Source: Candidatus Pacebacteria bacterium CG10_big_fil_rev_8_21_14_0_10_44_11 (GTDB lineage: Bacteria > Patescibacteriota > Microgenomatia > UBA1400 > PJMF01). Taken from it: a stretch of DNA of 17,694 bases. Shown piece after piece: positions 7,742 to 15,928 of the stretch. The position numbers were made by a program, and so were the translations under genes. The stretch is from NCBI GenBank assembly GCA_002772705.1, contig PFDH01000012.1, forward strand, positions 1 to 17,694, written 5' to 3'. The stretch's first letter is position 1, and the number at the start of each line of letters is the position of its first letter. The notes beneath the pieces were generated by a model that saw only the letters and a program-made list of their open reading frames with translations, was not told the DNA's origin and searched no databases.

Positions 7742-7744
7742 TTT

Positions 7745-8812
7745 ATGACAATTGTAACTGTTCTTCTGAGCACCGCCTTGATTGCTGCCCTGCTGACACC
7801 AGTGGTGATTAAAGTGTATAGGCATTTTAATTGGTTGGATGATCCAGAAAAAGAACGGCATCTGAAAAAAGTTCATCAAGTGCCGGTTCCCAGAGGTGGA
7901 GGAGTTGTTGTTTTTATCGCCATCCTGATTGCCAGTTTTTTCTTTCTCAAGTATGACCAATATCTTTTCTCGATTATGCTGGGTGCCGGTTTACTAGCAG
8001 TGGTTGGGACGCTGGATGATATTTTTGATTTGCACCCCCTTACCCGTTTAGTAGTCGGATTTGTCGCAGCTCTGATCGTGGTTGGCTCTGGCATTGGTAT
8101 TTCGTATGTCAGCAATCCCCTGATGACAGGCCAGGTGATTCATTTGGATCAGCCTCAGCTGCAGTTTCAATTTTGGGGTACCCAGCGCTCGGTTTGGATT
8201 CTGGCTGACTTGTTGGCTGTATTGTTTATTGTTTGGAACATGAACATCGTCAATTGGTCAAAAGGGGTGGACGGGCAAATGCCCGGTTTTGTGGTAGTGG
8301 CGCTCGTTTTTATCGGCATTCTGTCAGAGCGGTTTATTGATGACCCCTCTCAATTTAACACTACCCTGCTCAGCTTTATCGCTGCTGGGGCTTTTCTAGG
8401 TCTCTTGATCTGGAATTGGTATCCACAAAAGATCATGCCTGGGTACGGTGCTGGAACGTTAGCGGGTTACTTTCTTAGTGTCTTAGCCATCCTATCGGGA
8501 GCTAAAGTTGCAACCACGCTAATGGTACTGGCAATTCCCACTGCCGATGCAATCTTTACCGTGACCCGAAGAGTATTGGCGGGCAAATCACCATTTTGGG
8601 GAGACCGCGGTCATTTGCATCATAAGTTGTTGGATGTCTTTAAGTGGAATAAACAACAAATTGCCATTTTTTATTGGTCAACCAGTTTGGTTCTAGGTGT
8701 ATTATCATTGTATTTGAATACGCTGGGCAAGGTAATTACAATTGGAGTAACAATGATGATTATTTTTGGCGTCCTTATTTGGGCCAAAATTAGATCGGAT
8801 AAAGTCAACTAA
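7745..8812 (+). CDS. WecA/TagO-like polyprenyl-phosphate sugar-1-phosphate transferase
   Basis: A polytopic member of the MraY/WecA/TagO family, transferring a sugar-1-phosphate (usually GlcNAc-1-P from the UDP sugar) to a polyprenyl phosphate to start a lipid-linked glycan. Family motifs are in order: PVPRGGG (47-53), GTLDDIFDL with the Asp pair D91-D92, NWSKGVDGQMPG (170-181) carrying the catalytic-type D176, PTADAIFTVTRR, and GDRGHLHHKLL with H290, H292 and H293, which is of the WecA/TagO rather than the MraY type. About ten membrane segments fit the 355-aa length. The N-x-x-N-x-x-D-G-x-D-G motif usual in the family is altered to NIVNWSKGVDG. The stop shares its last base with the next start (TAATG), so translation is coupled. 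The sugar is unproven. Confidence 0.9.
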   Translation: MTIVTVLLSTALIAALLTPVVIKVYRHFNWLDDPEKERHLKKVHQVPVPRGGGVVVFIAILIASFFFLKYDQYLFSIMLGAGLLAVVGTLDDIFDLHPLTRLVVGFVAALIVVGSGIGISYVSNPLMTGQVIHLDQPQLQFQFWGTQRSVWILADLLAVLFIVWNMNIVNWSKGVDGQMPGFVVVALVFIGILSERFIDDPSQFNTTLLSFIAAGAFLGLLIWNWYPQKIMPGYGAGTLAGYFLSVLAILSGAKVATTLMVLAIPTADAIFTVTRRVLAGKSPFWGDRGHLHHKLLDVFKWNKQQIAIFYWSTSLVLGVLSLYLNTLGKVITIGVTMMIIFGVLIWAKIRSDKVN

Positions 8813-9774
8813 TGGAAAACTCAATTATTTATCTCATTCTTAAAACTGCCCGGCCGAGGCAATGGATCAAAAATTTGGCTGTTTTTGCTGCTTTGTTTTT
8901 TAGCGGCTTTTTGTTCGTTGTCCCCGAAGAAGGCAGTTCATATTTTCTAACTGTGAGTTACTCTTTCTTAATTTTTTGTTTTTTGACCTCTAGTGTGTAT
9001 ATCATCAATGATTTAATTGACGTTAAGGCGGATCGTAATCATCCTTTCAAGAAAAAACGACCAATCGCTTCTGGTAAACTTTCGGTGCCGATTGCTATTT
9101 TTGCCGCTGGCATTGGACTGATGAGTGTTGTTTTCATGTCATTGTGGTTATCACTTTTTTTCAAAGCTTTGATTTTTTTCTATCTTTTCCTGCAAATTTT
9201 GTACGCTAAATACTTTAAACATATCCCCATTTTGGATATTAGTTCAATCGCCACCGGATTTTTGATTCGCGTGTATGCAGGCGCGGTGGTAGTCAATCTG
9301 CATATGAGTGTCTGGTTTTTGTTGACCGTCATTTCGGCTTCACTCTTTTTAGCGGTGGGTAAACGTCAGAGTGAACGAACATTGCTTAGCGCTCAACTTG
9401 ATTCCGCTTTAGGCAGTACCAGGAAAATTTTGAAGCGGTACAGCCAGAGGTTATTGGATCAATACACCAGTATGTTTGCCACCGCCACTTGGCTAACGTA
9501 CGCCCTCTTTACCTTTCAATTTGAAAACTTGGCTGCTAAAGGTGAAGTAGTAGAACTGTACAGCCTCCTACCCAGAACACTCCATTCTCAAAAACTGCTC
9601 ATGGCCAGTCTGCCACTGGTGATCTTTGGGGTGATGCGTTATTTACAGTTAATTTATGAAAGCAATCAAGGTGAATCGCCTGAGCGAGTGCTGCTCAACG
9701 ACAGACCGCTCTTAATGACGGTCTTTCTCTACGTGGTTCTTACCTTTCTCATTATTTACTTCATTGGAGCCTAA
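8812..9774 (+). CDS. UbiA-family prenyltransferase, decaprenyl-phosphate phosphoribosyltransferase-like
   Basis: An intramembrane enzyme resembling decaprenyl-phosphate phosphoribosyltransferase (DPPR synthase), which joins phosphoribosyl pyrophosphate to a polyprenyl phosphate, the first lipid step toward polyprenyl-phosphate pentoses such as arabinose. The N-terminal RPRQWIKN (14-21) is characteristic of this subgroup. The Mg-binding Asp-rich motif is NDLIDVKADRNHP (66-78), followed by KKKRPIASG. LYAKYFKHIPILDI and the FLIRVYAGAVV/VGKRQSE stretches also fit. Eight to nine hydrophobic segments span 320 aa, the family's usual size. It overlaps the WecA-like gene by one base and is 2 nt ahead of the PMT-like gene. 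No epimerase partners (DprE1/DprE2) are in the window. A quinone or chlorophyll prenyltransferase role is less likely given these motifs. Confidence 0.85.
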   Translation: MENSIIYLILKTARPRQWIKNLAVFAALFFSGFLFVVPEEGSSYFLTVSYSFLIFCFLTSSVYIINDLIDVKADRNHPFKKKRPIASGKLSVPIAIFAAGIGLMSVVFMSLWLSLFFKALIFFYLFLQILYAKYFKHIPILDISSIATGFLIRVYAGAVVVNLHMSVWFLLTVISASLFLAVGKRQSERTLLSAQLDSALGSTRKILKRYSQRLLDQYTSMFATATWLTYALFTFQFENLAAKGEVVELYSLLPRTLHSQKLLMASLPLVIFGVMRYLQLIYESNQGESPERVLLNDRPLLMTVFLYVVLTFLIIYFIGA

Positions 9775-9776
9775 TC

Positions 9777-11153
9777 ATGTCCAGTTGGTTGCGACAGTAC
9801 GGCGGCACCATTCTCTTAGTGATTCTTGCTTTTGCTTACTTGACCCGAATGTATCGGCTCAATCTGCCCGAAAAATATATGTTTGACGAGGTTTATCATG
9901 CGGTGACGGCCAAGTTGATTGCCCAGAACGATCCGCGTGCCTACGAGTGGTGGAATCCGCCGCCAGAGCCAAATACAGCCGTGGACTGGCTGCATCCGCC
10001 GCTGGCCAAGTATTTTCAAGCGCTTTCAATCGTCGCTTTTGGTGAAAACAGTTTTGGCTGGCGATTCAGCTCAGTGGTTTTTGGGACGATGGTTATTGTC
10101 TTGGTGTATCACCTTTCCTACCAATTAACCCAACGACAGGGCGTAGCTTTAACCGCGGCGGCACTGGCTAGCTTTGACGGTCTGCTGCTGGTTCAGTCAA
10201 GAATCGCCATGAATGATATTGACGTCACTTTTTTCATTTTGCTGACACTGCTGCTGTATCTAAAATATCGGCAGAACTTAGCGTGGCACTTGCTGCTGCT
10301 CACCGGAATTAGCTTAGGTTTGGCGATGGCAAGCAAATGGTCGGGCATATTTATTTTATTTTCAATCTGGTTTTTTGAAATTTTGCAGCTAAAGCTCTTT
10401 CTCTTTCAAATTAACTGGAAAAAATGGCGCGAACAGCTTTTGACTAAAAAAAATCTGAATCAAAGTTTGCAGTTTCTGGGTTTTTTAGTAGTGATGCCAG
10501 TTTTGGTCTATATCCTTTCGTACACCCAGATGTTTTTACAAGGCAAAGATTGGCATCATTTTGTTAAGCTCCATCAGCAAATTATCTATTACCAAACTCA
10601 CTTAAAAGAAACCCACCCCTACCAGTCCAGACCGTTGCAGTGGGCGTTGGATTTGAGGCCGGTCTGGTACAACGTGGAGTATTTGGGACCAAGCCGTTCT
10701 GACATCTATGCTTTTGGCAATCCAATTTTGTACTGGGCCGGCTTGTTAGCAGTGATTGCCTTACTGCTTACCGGCGTTCAGACACTATTTTCACGTTTGA
10801 CTGTCAAAGGTCTAAAACTGAAAAAAACCATTATTTTGCTGTTAAAAGCGGCACTCCAATCACCAGTATTTGTGTTATTGAGCAGTTATTTTGCCGTGTG
10901 GCTACCTTGGCAATTTTCGCCCAGAATCATGTTTTTTTACCACTACACCCCAGCCGTACCGTTCTTGTGTATTTTACTGAGTATTCAGTTAAGTCGACTA
11001 TATCAGCGGGGTGGAGTCTATCAATTAATGGTTATTGGTTTGGTTAGTTCAATTTTTGTGTGTTTTCTGATCTGGTATCCACATTTAGTGGGAATTCCAG
11101 TGGCTAATCAATTAGCGAACTGGTTGTACTTTGGGATTAAAAGTTGGAAGTAA
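9777..11153 (+). CDS. Protein O-mannosyltransferase-like protein (PMT, GT39)
   Basis: A GT-C membrane enzyme of the dolichyl-phosphate-mannose/protein mannosyltransferase family, moving a sugar from a polyprenyl phosphate to Ser/Thr of exported proteins. The first external loop carries YMFDEVYHA (catalytic-type D37-E38), then DWLHPPLAKYF (HPPLAK at 73-78). QSRIAMNDIDVTFF and GLAMASKWSG are also PMT-like, as is the C-terminal PRIMFFYHYTPAVPF stretch. About ten to eleven membrane helices fit. At 458 aa it is shorter than yeast Pmt proteins, which have MIR domains, but normal for bacterial PMTs. GGAG stands 8 nt before the ATG (9777), one of the few SD-like sites. It is last in the glycan operon and ends 2 bp from the stop of the convergent helicase gene. 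Confidence 0.9.
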   Translation: MSSWLRQYGGTILLVILAFAYLTRMYRLNLPEKYMFDEVYHAVTAKLIAQNDPRAYEWWNPPPEPNTAVDWLHPPLAKYFQALSIVAFGENSFGWRFSSVVFGTMVIVLVYHLSYQLTQRQGVALTAAALASFDGLLLVQSRIAMNDIDVTFFILLTLLLYLKYRQNLAWHLLLLTGISLGLAMASKWSGIFILFSIWFFEILQLKLFLFQINWKKWREQLLTKKNLNQSLQFLGFLVVMPVLVYILSYTQMFLQGKDWHHFVKLHQQIIYYQTHLKETHPYQSRPLQWALDLRPVWYNVEYLGPSRSDIYAFGNPILYWAGLLAVIALLLTGVQTLFSRLTVKGLKLKKTIILLLKAALQSPVFVLLSSYFAVWLPWQFSPRIMFFYHYTPAVPFLCILLSIQLSRLYQRGGVYQLMVIGLVSSIFVCFLIWYPHLVGIPVANQLANWLYFGIKSWK

Positions 11154-11155
11154 CG

Positions 11156-14100
11156 CTACTCCAAAAACTTGAGCTCTCGCAGCTCGGCCATGATTTGAAT
11201 AATCAGTTCTTTGAGCAAATCCACATCAGTTTGCAATAATTCAAACTCTCTCCTAACAAACTGATTGCCAGTTTTAGTTGGCTCAACAAACTCAAATACG
11301 CCGTGGGTAACCGTAAAGTTAAAGCTTTTATCCAACTCGGTTAAGAGTTTGTAAAATAAGAGTTGCCGTTTGTATGGACCGCGGATTGGCTCGGGCAGGG
11401 ACCGTTCGCGCGCTGACAAACCAGCTGAGACTGTTTTGCCTTCAATTTCATTACTAGTTTTTTGTTGACCGGTTTTGTAGTCAATCACCTGAACTAATTT
11501 TTTCTCGGCGTCCAAGATGTCAATCCGATCCACCCTGCCGGATAAAGCAATGTCACCCAACCTGGTCTCAGCAAAACCGCTGCCAAAAAACTTTTCAACC
11601 ATCAGTGGATTAGCCGGCTGGGGAGTAGCGTACTGGTAGTACTCGGCCAAAATTTGCCGACCGTGTTTGAGCCGGCGCACCAACTCATCATCAGTCAATA
11701 GTTCTTTGCTTAAAGCGACCTCAAAGGCCGTTAAAAATTGCTCCAAAGAAAAATAACGCCGATTTTTTTGATAGTAACTATTCAGTTTTTCTAAGCTTGA
11801 GTGCACCGCCGTACCATAAGCCAGAAAAGCCGGCGTTGACTCAGGTACCCGCAACAACCGGCGTTTAATAAAGCCGTCTTTGTCCCGCAAATATTCATTA
11901 ATAGCGGTGATAGATAAGCGGAGCGAATCAACCGCGTGCTTAAAGAAAACGGCATCATTGACCTGAGCATACCGGGAGTGCGTATTAACCAACAATTTTT
12001 CTAAGTACTCCTCCTCTTTCTGCACAAAACTCAGTTCTTGAGTTGGCTTAATCTGTATATGCTGATCAATTTCTGCTAAAAACATGCTGGCAACCACAGC
12101 TTGGGTTCGATTTTCTAAAACCAAACTTTCTGGGTAGGAACAAAATACCTGCTGCTTGGCTCTAGTGAGGGCGACATAAAAAAGCCGCCGCTCGTCTTCG
12201 TTACGCTCTTTAGCCGAAATATCTGTGAAACGCAAAATGCTGGGAGGCAGCGGGATTAGCTCAACCGAGCGCCGATTACCCCAACGCCCATCTAGGCAGT
12301 GAACAATAAAAACGTACTGCCATTCACGGCCTTTGGCCTTGTGGACTGTGGCCAACTGAACCGCGCCAGTTTTGATGTTCAGATCCTCTGGCTCCAAAAG
12401 GATGCCGTGCTCTCTCATCACCGCCACCGTTGACAAAAAAGTGGCTAATTTTGCCGACCTGTTACTTCTGGCCAGCGACTGAATCTCGGCAAACAGGGCG
12501 TTAAAGCTGAGTAGCAGCTCAATTTTTGTTTCTTGGGCAGTGATCCACTTAAACAAACCGCTGTCTTTGAGTAGCGTTTCAAACCATTCGGGGAAGGTGA
12601 CGTGCGAATCAAGCACTGCCCAGTTTTCTAGTTTTTCAACCAAATTAACCAGTGTTTGAAACTTGGCCTGACTAATGCCGCTGTCCTGATGTTGACCCGA
12701 CAACCAGTCATAGCCTTTTTTGATCACTTGGTAGATTGAGAGCTTGCGTTGTCCAGCCAACCGCGCAACTTTAAAAACCACTGTGTCGTCTAGACCCAAC
12801 CAGGGATAACCCAGCACTTCAAACAACTGGTGGCCATCTTTGCCTGTGCGCAAATCATCAATCAGCGCAAACAGCTCGAGTAACTGCAAAACCGTCGGAT
12901 CCTGCAAAACATCACTACCGCCGTCAATTTCATAAGGTATCTGCCAGCGCTCTAACACCGACTGAATTTGAGTTGATTCGGCGTTGGTGCGATACAAAAC
13001 GGCTATTTCTTCGGGCTGGGTACCTGTTTTAATCAAAGTTTGGATTTCCTCTGCCACCTGGATTAACTCAAGTAGCTGCGAGGGAGCGGCAAACACAACC
13101 GGCGAGTTTTTTAATTTTGTTTGACTCTCTAGTTCTTGAGCTAAAGCAACAACTAATTTTTTTTGATCGGCCGAGTTGGCCAAAGCAGTTAGAGTATTAT
13201 TGCCAATTAACTGATGTGCCGCTGAATAAATTGGTTGAGGACAACGATAGCCTTGACTCAGAGTGACCACCTTGGCCTGGGAGTAACGGTTCAAAAAGCC
13301 ATAAACATTCTCAACCGAAGCACCCTGAAACCGATAAATAGACTGATGAGGATCACCAACCACAAACACGTTGGCTTGCTCACCCCAATAACTGGCTAGT
13401 AGTTGGATGATCATGGTTTGGGCAGAGTTGGTATCCTGATACTCGTCGACTAAAAGGTAGTGAAATTGTTCTTGATAGAGCTGTAAAAATTCGGGATGCG
13501 CTTGAAAAGCCGCGACTACTAAGCTAATCAGGTCATCAAAGTCATAGCGCAAAGAAGATCTGAGTTTTTCTTCGTACAGTTGGTAAACAATAACTAGCTC
13601 CTGGTTTTTTTGTTGTTGTTTTTGAAACTTGAGTAGTGCGGATTTTTTGGTCTTGGCCGGGGACTCGGCAAAATCCTGTTCGACAATCTGGGAAAATCGC
13701 TCCACGCTAATTCCCTCCCGCTTTAAGTCAGAAATTGCCTTCAAAATCTCTCTGAGATAAAACAGTGGCCGGTTGAGCGGTTTGAGAATCTCCAGTGGTA
13801 ATTCGGTAATGCAAGTTTGAATCAGGCTATAGCGCTCAATGTCGGTCAGCGGTTTACTTGACCGATCAACTGGAAAATACTCTGGATATGATCGAAGAAT
13901 CGAGGCGCAGAGCGAATGAAAAGTAGTAATCTGAACATAGTAACCAGCTTGACCAATCATCTGCACCACGCGCTCTCGCATATTTTTTGCGGCTGAATCA
14001 GTAAAAGTTAAGGCCAAAATATTATAAGGATTACTGTCCGTTTTGAGTAAAATATTGGCGATCCTGGCTGCCAAAACTTGAGTTTTGCCAGTGCCCGGAC

Positions 14101-14206
14101 CAGCAATTACCATCACCGGTCCCTCAATGACGTCAACGGCTTTTTTCTGGGCTGGATTGAGTTGAGAGTAAGCTTGGCTAAAGGTGGCAGTCGTTTTTTG
14201 GAGCAT
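11156..14206 (-). CDS. UvrD/PcrA-type helicase fused to a RecB-like nuclease
   Basis: A superfamily 1A ATP-dependent DNA helicase with a C-terminal PD-(D/E)XK nuclease (1016 aa), likely acting on DNA ends or gaps in recombination and repair. The helicase motifs are complete: Walker A AGPGTGKTQ (35-43), motif II VDEYQDT (D254-E255), motif III VVGDPHQSIYRFQGA, motif IV YRCPQPIY, motif V ATVHKAKGREW (about 620-630) and motif VI RLFYVALTRAK (about 670). The nuclease part has AYGTAVHSSLEKL (about 796-808), GRVDRIDIL (about 887), VIDYKTG (about 905-911) and KRQLLFYKLL, matching the H...GxxDRxD...DYKTG...Q pattern of RecB/AddB-type nucleases, so it should be active. I see no Fe-S cysteine cluster. 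It starts 2 nt after the DUF2130 stop without an SD, so it is probably co-translated. Its stop is 2 bp from the convergent PMT-like gene. Confidence 0.92.
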   Translation of the reverse strand: MLQKTTATFSQAYSQLNPAQKKAVDVIEGPVMVIAGPGTGKTQVLAARIANILLKTDSNPYNILALTFTDSAAKNMRERVVQMIGQAGYYVQITTFHSLCASILRSYPEYFPVDRSSKPLTDIERYSLIQTCITELPLEILKPLNRPLFYLREILKAISDLKREGISVERFSQIVEQDFAESPAKTKKSALLKFQKQQQKNQELVIVYQLYEEKLRSSLRYDFDDLISLVVAAFQAHPEFLQLYQEQFHYLLVDEYQDTNSAQTMIIQLLASYWGEQANVFVVGDPHQSIYRFQGASVENVYGFLNRYSQAKVVTLSQGYRCPQPIYSAAHQLIGNNTLTALANSADQKKLVVALAQELESQTKLKNSPVVFAAPSQLLELIQVAEEIQTLIKTGTQPEEIAVLYRTNAESTQIQSVLERWQIPYEIDGGSDVLQDPTVLQLLELFALIDDLRTGKDGHQLFEVLGYPWLGLDDTVVFKVARLAGQRKLSIYQVIKKGYDWLSGQHQDSGISQAKFQTLVNLVEKLENWAVLDSHVTFPEWFETLLKDSGLFKWITAQETKIELLLSFNALFAEIQSLARSNRSAKLATFLSTVAVMREHGILLEPEDLNIKTGAVQLATVHKAKGREWQYVFIVHCLDGRWGNRRSVELIPLPPSILRFTDISAKERNEDERRLFYVALTRAKQQVFCSYPESLVLENRTQAVVASMFLAEIDQHIQIKPTQELSFVQKEEEYLEKLLVNTHSRYAQVNDAVFFKHAVDSLRLSITAINEYLRDKDGFIKRRLLRVPESTPAFLAYGTAVHSSLEKLNSYYQKNRRYFSLEQFLTAFEVALSKELLTDDELVRRLKHGRQILAEYYQYATPQPANPLMVEKFFGSGFAETRLGDIALSGRVDRIDILDAEKKLVQVIDYKTGQQKTSNEIEGKTVSAGLSARERSLPEPIRGPYKRQLLFYKLLTELDKSFNFTVTHGVFEFVEPTKTGNQFVRREFELLQTDVDLLKELIIQIMAELRELKFLE

Positions 14207-14208
14207 AC

Positions 14209-15462
14209 TTAATCAAATAAATTACCTGAAGTTAAAGAAACGGTGACTTCTACTTCTGGTTGATCTAGTTCAAGTTGTTGAATAGTCGGCAATGCACCGC
14301 CAACAATACCCTGGAAGTCGCCATACATGCCCGAAGTGCTAATCAGTAACCGTTCAATTTGTTTTTCGCGTTTACTCCAGAGGCGTCTAAAAGCATTTTT
14401 CTCTGAGTCAAGATCTTTTTGCATCTCAACAAACGCCAGAACCATGTTTTCAACGTGATTTCTAAACTCGTTGCCCGTCAAATAATTGTAAAGCATGGTG
14501 ATTTTTTCATCCCTACCCTCAAGTGAGCGTTTCACTTTTTCTAGCTGGGTCAGATGCAAACGAAGAGTAGTTGCCAGTGGCACCACAAAGTCTGGGGCAG
14601 TGACCCAAATGCCGTTGAGTTGACCAAAGTTAGTAATGGTTTTTGGCAGCTCTTTGGTCACTAAGATTGCCACATCCGCCTTAATCGCCTGTTGATCGCG
14701 CTTTAACTTGGTCAACCAACCATCGCTAAAAACTTTGGTATTTTTTGACTCCCAGAGAATCGTGGCTAGACTGGCACCAATCTTGGCATTAACGGCTTGC
14801 ACCAAGTCGGCGCCGGTGATGCCGGTGGGCACGTCGGTGATGTCATCCATTGGAAAAGTGTTTGCCAACCGGTCTTTGAGCGAATTCTCGGCCACTTCGC
14901 CCTGAATCTGCATTGAGCCCTGCTCTGATTGCCGGCGCAAGTCTTCGATCGTTTTCTTCAAAATTGCCATCTGTTTGGCTTGCTCGGCAATTTTTTGTTG
15001 CTGGGTTTCGGCTTCCTGTTTTTTGGCCTCTTGAGTAATTTTTTCCCGTTCTGAGTCGAGTTTGCGAGCCAGCTCAAGCTCTTGGCGTTTGGCCTGTTCT
15101 TCTACCTGGCGTTTTTGTTTGCGTAGCTCAAGCTCTAGTTTGTCTGATTCAGCCAATTTTTTTTCTTTTTCCTGAAGTTGTTCCTGAAGAATCTGCAACT
15201 CTTTGCTTTGATTCTCTTTGGCTTTTTGTTGAGCAACTGCCCAAATTTTCTTTTTTTCTTGGTCAATTAGTTTTTGCACCAATTCAGCCTGCTGTTTTTT
15301 TTGTTCCTCGAGGGCAGTTTTTTCTTTCTGGAGCGCAGACTTCTGAGCAGCGAGCGAAAGTTCTAAATCAGCTTTGATGTGTTCGGTTAGCTGACCAGTC
15401 AAAGCGTCGGTCAATGGGATGGGATGATGACAGTTGGGACAAAGAATGGTTTGGTCAGACAT
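14209..15462 (-). CDS. DUF2130 protein: zinc-ribbon remnant, coiled coil, nuclease-like domain
   Basis: A cytosolic protein of the DUF2130 family, of unproven role. It begins with CPNCHHPIPL (C8, C11), a half zinc ribbon. Residues 30-185 are an almost uninterrupted Gln/Lys/Glu-rich coiled coil. The C-terminal domain has GEVAENSLKDRL (E189, E192), GITGADLVQ (D219) and ILWESKNTK (E238, K240), an E...D...ExK arrangement typical of restriction-endonuclease-like (PD-(D/E)XK) folds, followed by the DGWLTKLKRDQQ and LVTKELPK stretches usual in DUF2130. The length (417 aa) is standard. It is first of a two-gene unit with the helicase-nuclease, 2 nt apart. Its leader is the 163-bp palindrome, and no SD precedes the ATG. 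A DNA-processing or defence role is inference only. Confidence 0.88.
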   Translation of the reverse strand: MSDQTILCPNCHHPIPLTDALTGQLTEHIKADLELSLAAQKSALQKEKTALEEQKKQQAELVQKLIDQEKKKIWAVAQQKAKENQSKELQILQEQLQEKEKKLAESDKLELELRKQKRQVEEQAKRQELELARKLDSEREKITQEAKKQEAETQQQKIAEQAKQMAILKKTIEDLRRQSEQGSMQIQGEVAENSLKDRLANTFPMDDITDVPTGITGADLVQAVNAKIGASLATILWESKNTKVFSDGWLTKLKRDQQAIKADVAILVTKELPKTITNFGQLNGIWVTAPDFVVPLATTLRLHLTQLEKVKRSLEGRDEKITMLYNYLTGNEFRNHVENMVLAFVEMQKDLDSEKNAFRRLWSKREKQIERLLISTSGMYGDFQGIVGGALPTIQQLELDQPEVEVTVSLTSGNLFD

Positions 15463-15472
15463 AGCAGAAAGT

Positions 15473-15635
15473 TGACTTGTCGCAAAATAAGTAACAGTGA
15501 CAATTTTTCATCTATTTGAGCACTTTTGCAGGCACAGATTGACGATAGTAGCCAAAGCTACTTGAGTCAAGATGGAACACACAAAAATGCCAAATAGATG
15601 TGAAAGTGCGGTGATTCTTATTTCGCGACAAGTCA
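15473..15635 (-). repeat. 163-bp imperfect palindrome in the leader of the DUF2130 gene
   Basis: The outer arms pair over 19 bp with one mismatch: TGACTTGTCGC-AAATAAG at 15473-15491 against its reverse complement at 15617-15635. Further in, CATCTATTTG (from 15509) pairs with CAAATAGATG (ending 15600), then TTGAC with GTCAA, and the centre is AGTAGC-CAAA-GCTACT (15547-15562). Arms of 80 and 79 nt around a 4-nt loop place the centre at about 15554. As RNA it would fold into one long hairpin ending 11 nt before the DUF2130 ATG. It fits a MITE-like element, a structured 5' leader or a small RNA. No clean target duplication is visible and there is no second copy here. Confidence 0.75.
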
Positions 15636-15643
15636 GTATAGCA
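15635..15643 (-). promoter_or_regulatory. Extended -10 box at the edge of the palindrome
   Basis: On the minus strand TG-C-TATACT occupies 15643-15635, ending exactly where the palindrome begins. Transcription would start near 15628, so the RNA would carry almost the entire hairpin and then the DUF2130/helicase genes. The -35 region is poor. The same extended -10 form is seen at 1553-1561. Confidence 0.45.
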
Positions 15644-15651
15644 CCGTTTCG

Positions 15652-15903
15652 TTATTTTTTCGCCTCTTCAATTTGGGCTTTGAAGTGGTCAATTTTGCGA
15701 TCTGCCAGACCACCGCGCAAAGCATAGGTAGTTTTGAGTGGCGCTTGGGCGGCAAACTCTGCCCGAAAAAGTTTTCGTCGATCGGCCAGGGCTTTGTCAA
15801 GCCGTTGATTTAGTTGTTCTGCCCGCTGTTGACCAAAAGTTTCTGGCTGTTTTTGTGCAATTTGTCTAGCAAATAGCCCAAAAAAAACGTTAAGTTTTGG
15901 CAT
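15652..15903 (-). CDS. Small hypothetical protein, helical and basic
   Basis: I do not recognise this 83-aa protein. It has no membrane segment, cysteine or known motif. It is rich in Gln, Ala, Arg and Lys, and residues about 20-55 (QRAEQLNQRLDKALADRRK) look like an amphipathic helix, suggesting a small nucleic-acid- or protein-binding role. The ATG at 15903 has only a weak AGG upstream. A plausible promoter lies at 15929-15956. The gene is on the same strand as DUF2130, separated from it by the palindrome, and is divergent from the cytochrome b5-like gene. The open frame could be chance, but the promoter and position favour a real gene. Confidence 0.5.
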   Translation of the reverse strand: MPKLNVFFGLFARQIAQKQPETFGQQRAEQLNQRLDKALADRRKLFRAEFAAQAPLKTTYALRGGLADRKIDHFKAQIEEAKK

Positions 15904-15928
15904 AGTATTTTGGCAACCTAGTGCTGGC

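Noticed and set aside
11170..11186. GAGCT-CTCGC-AGCTC hairpin near the helicase stop as a terminator
   Set aside because: It lies inside the helicase coding end, has a short stem and lacks a T run.
15461..15643. ATAGCA at 15461-15466 and 15638-15643 as a target-site duplication of the palindrome
   Set aside because: The copies sit at different distances from the arms (6 nt and 2 nt), and the right copy is part of the -10 box; not convincing.
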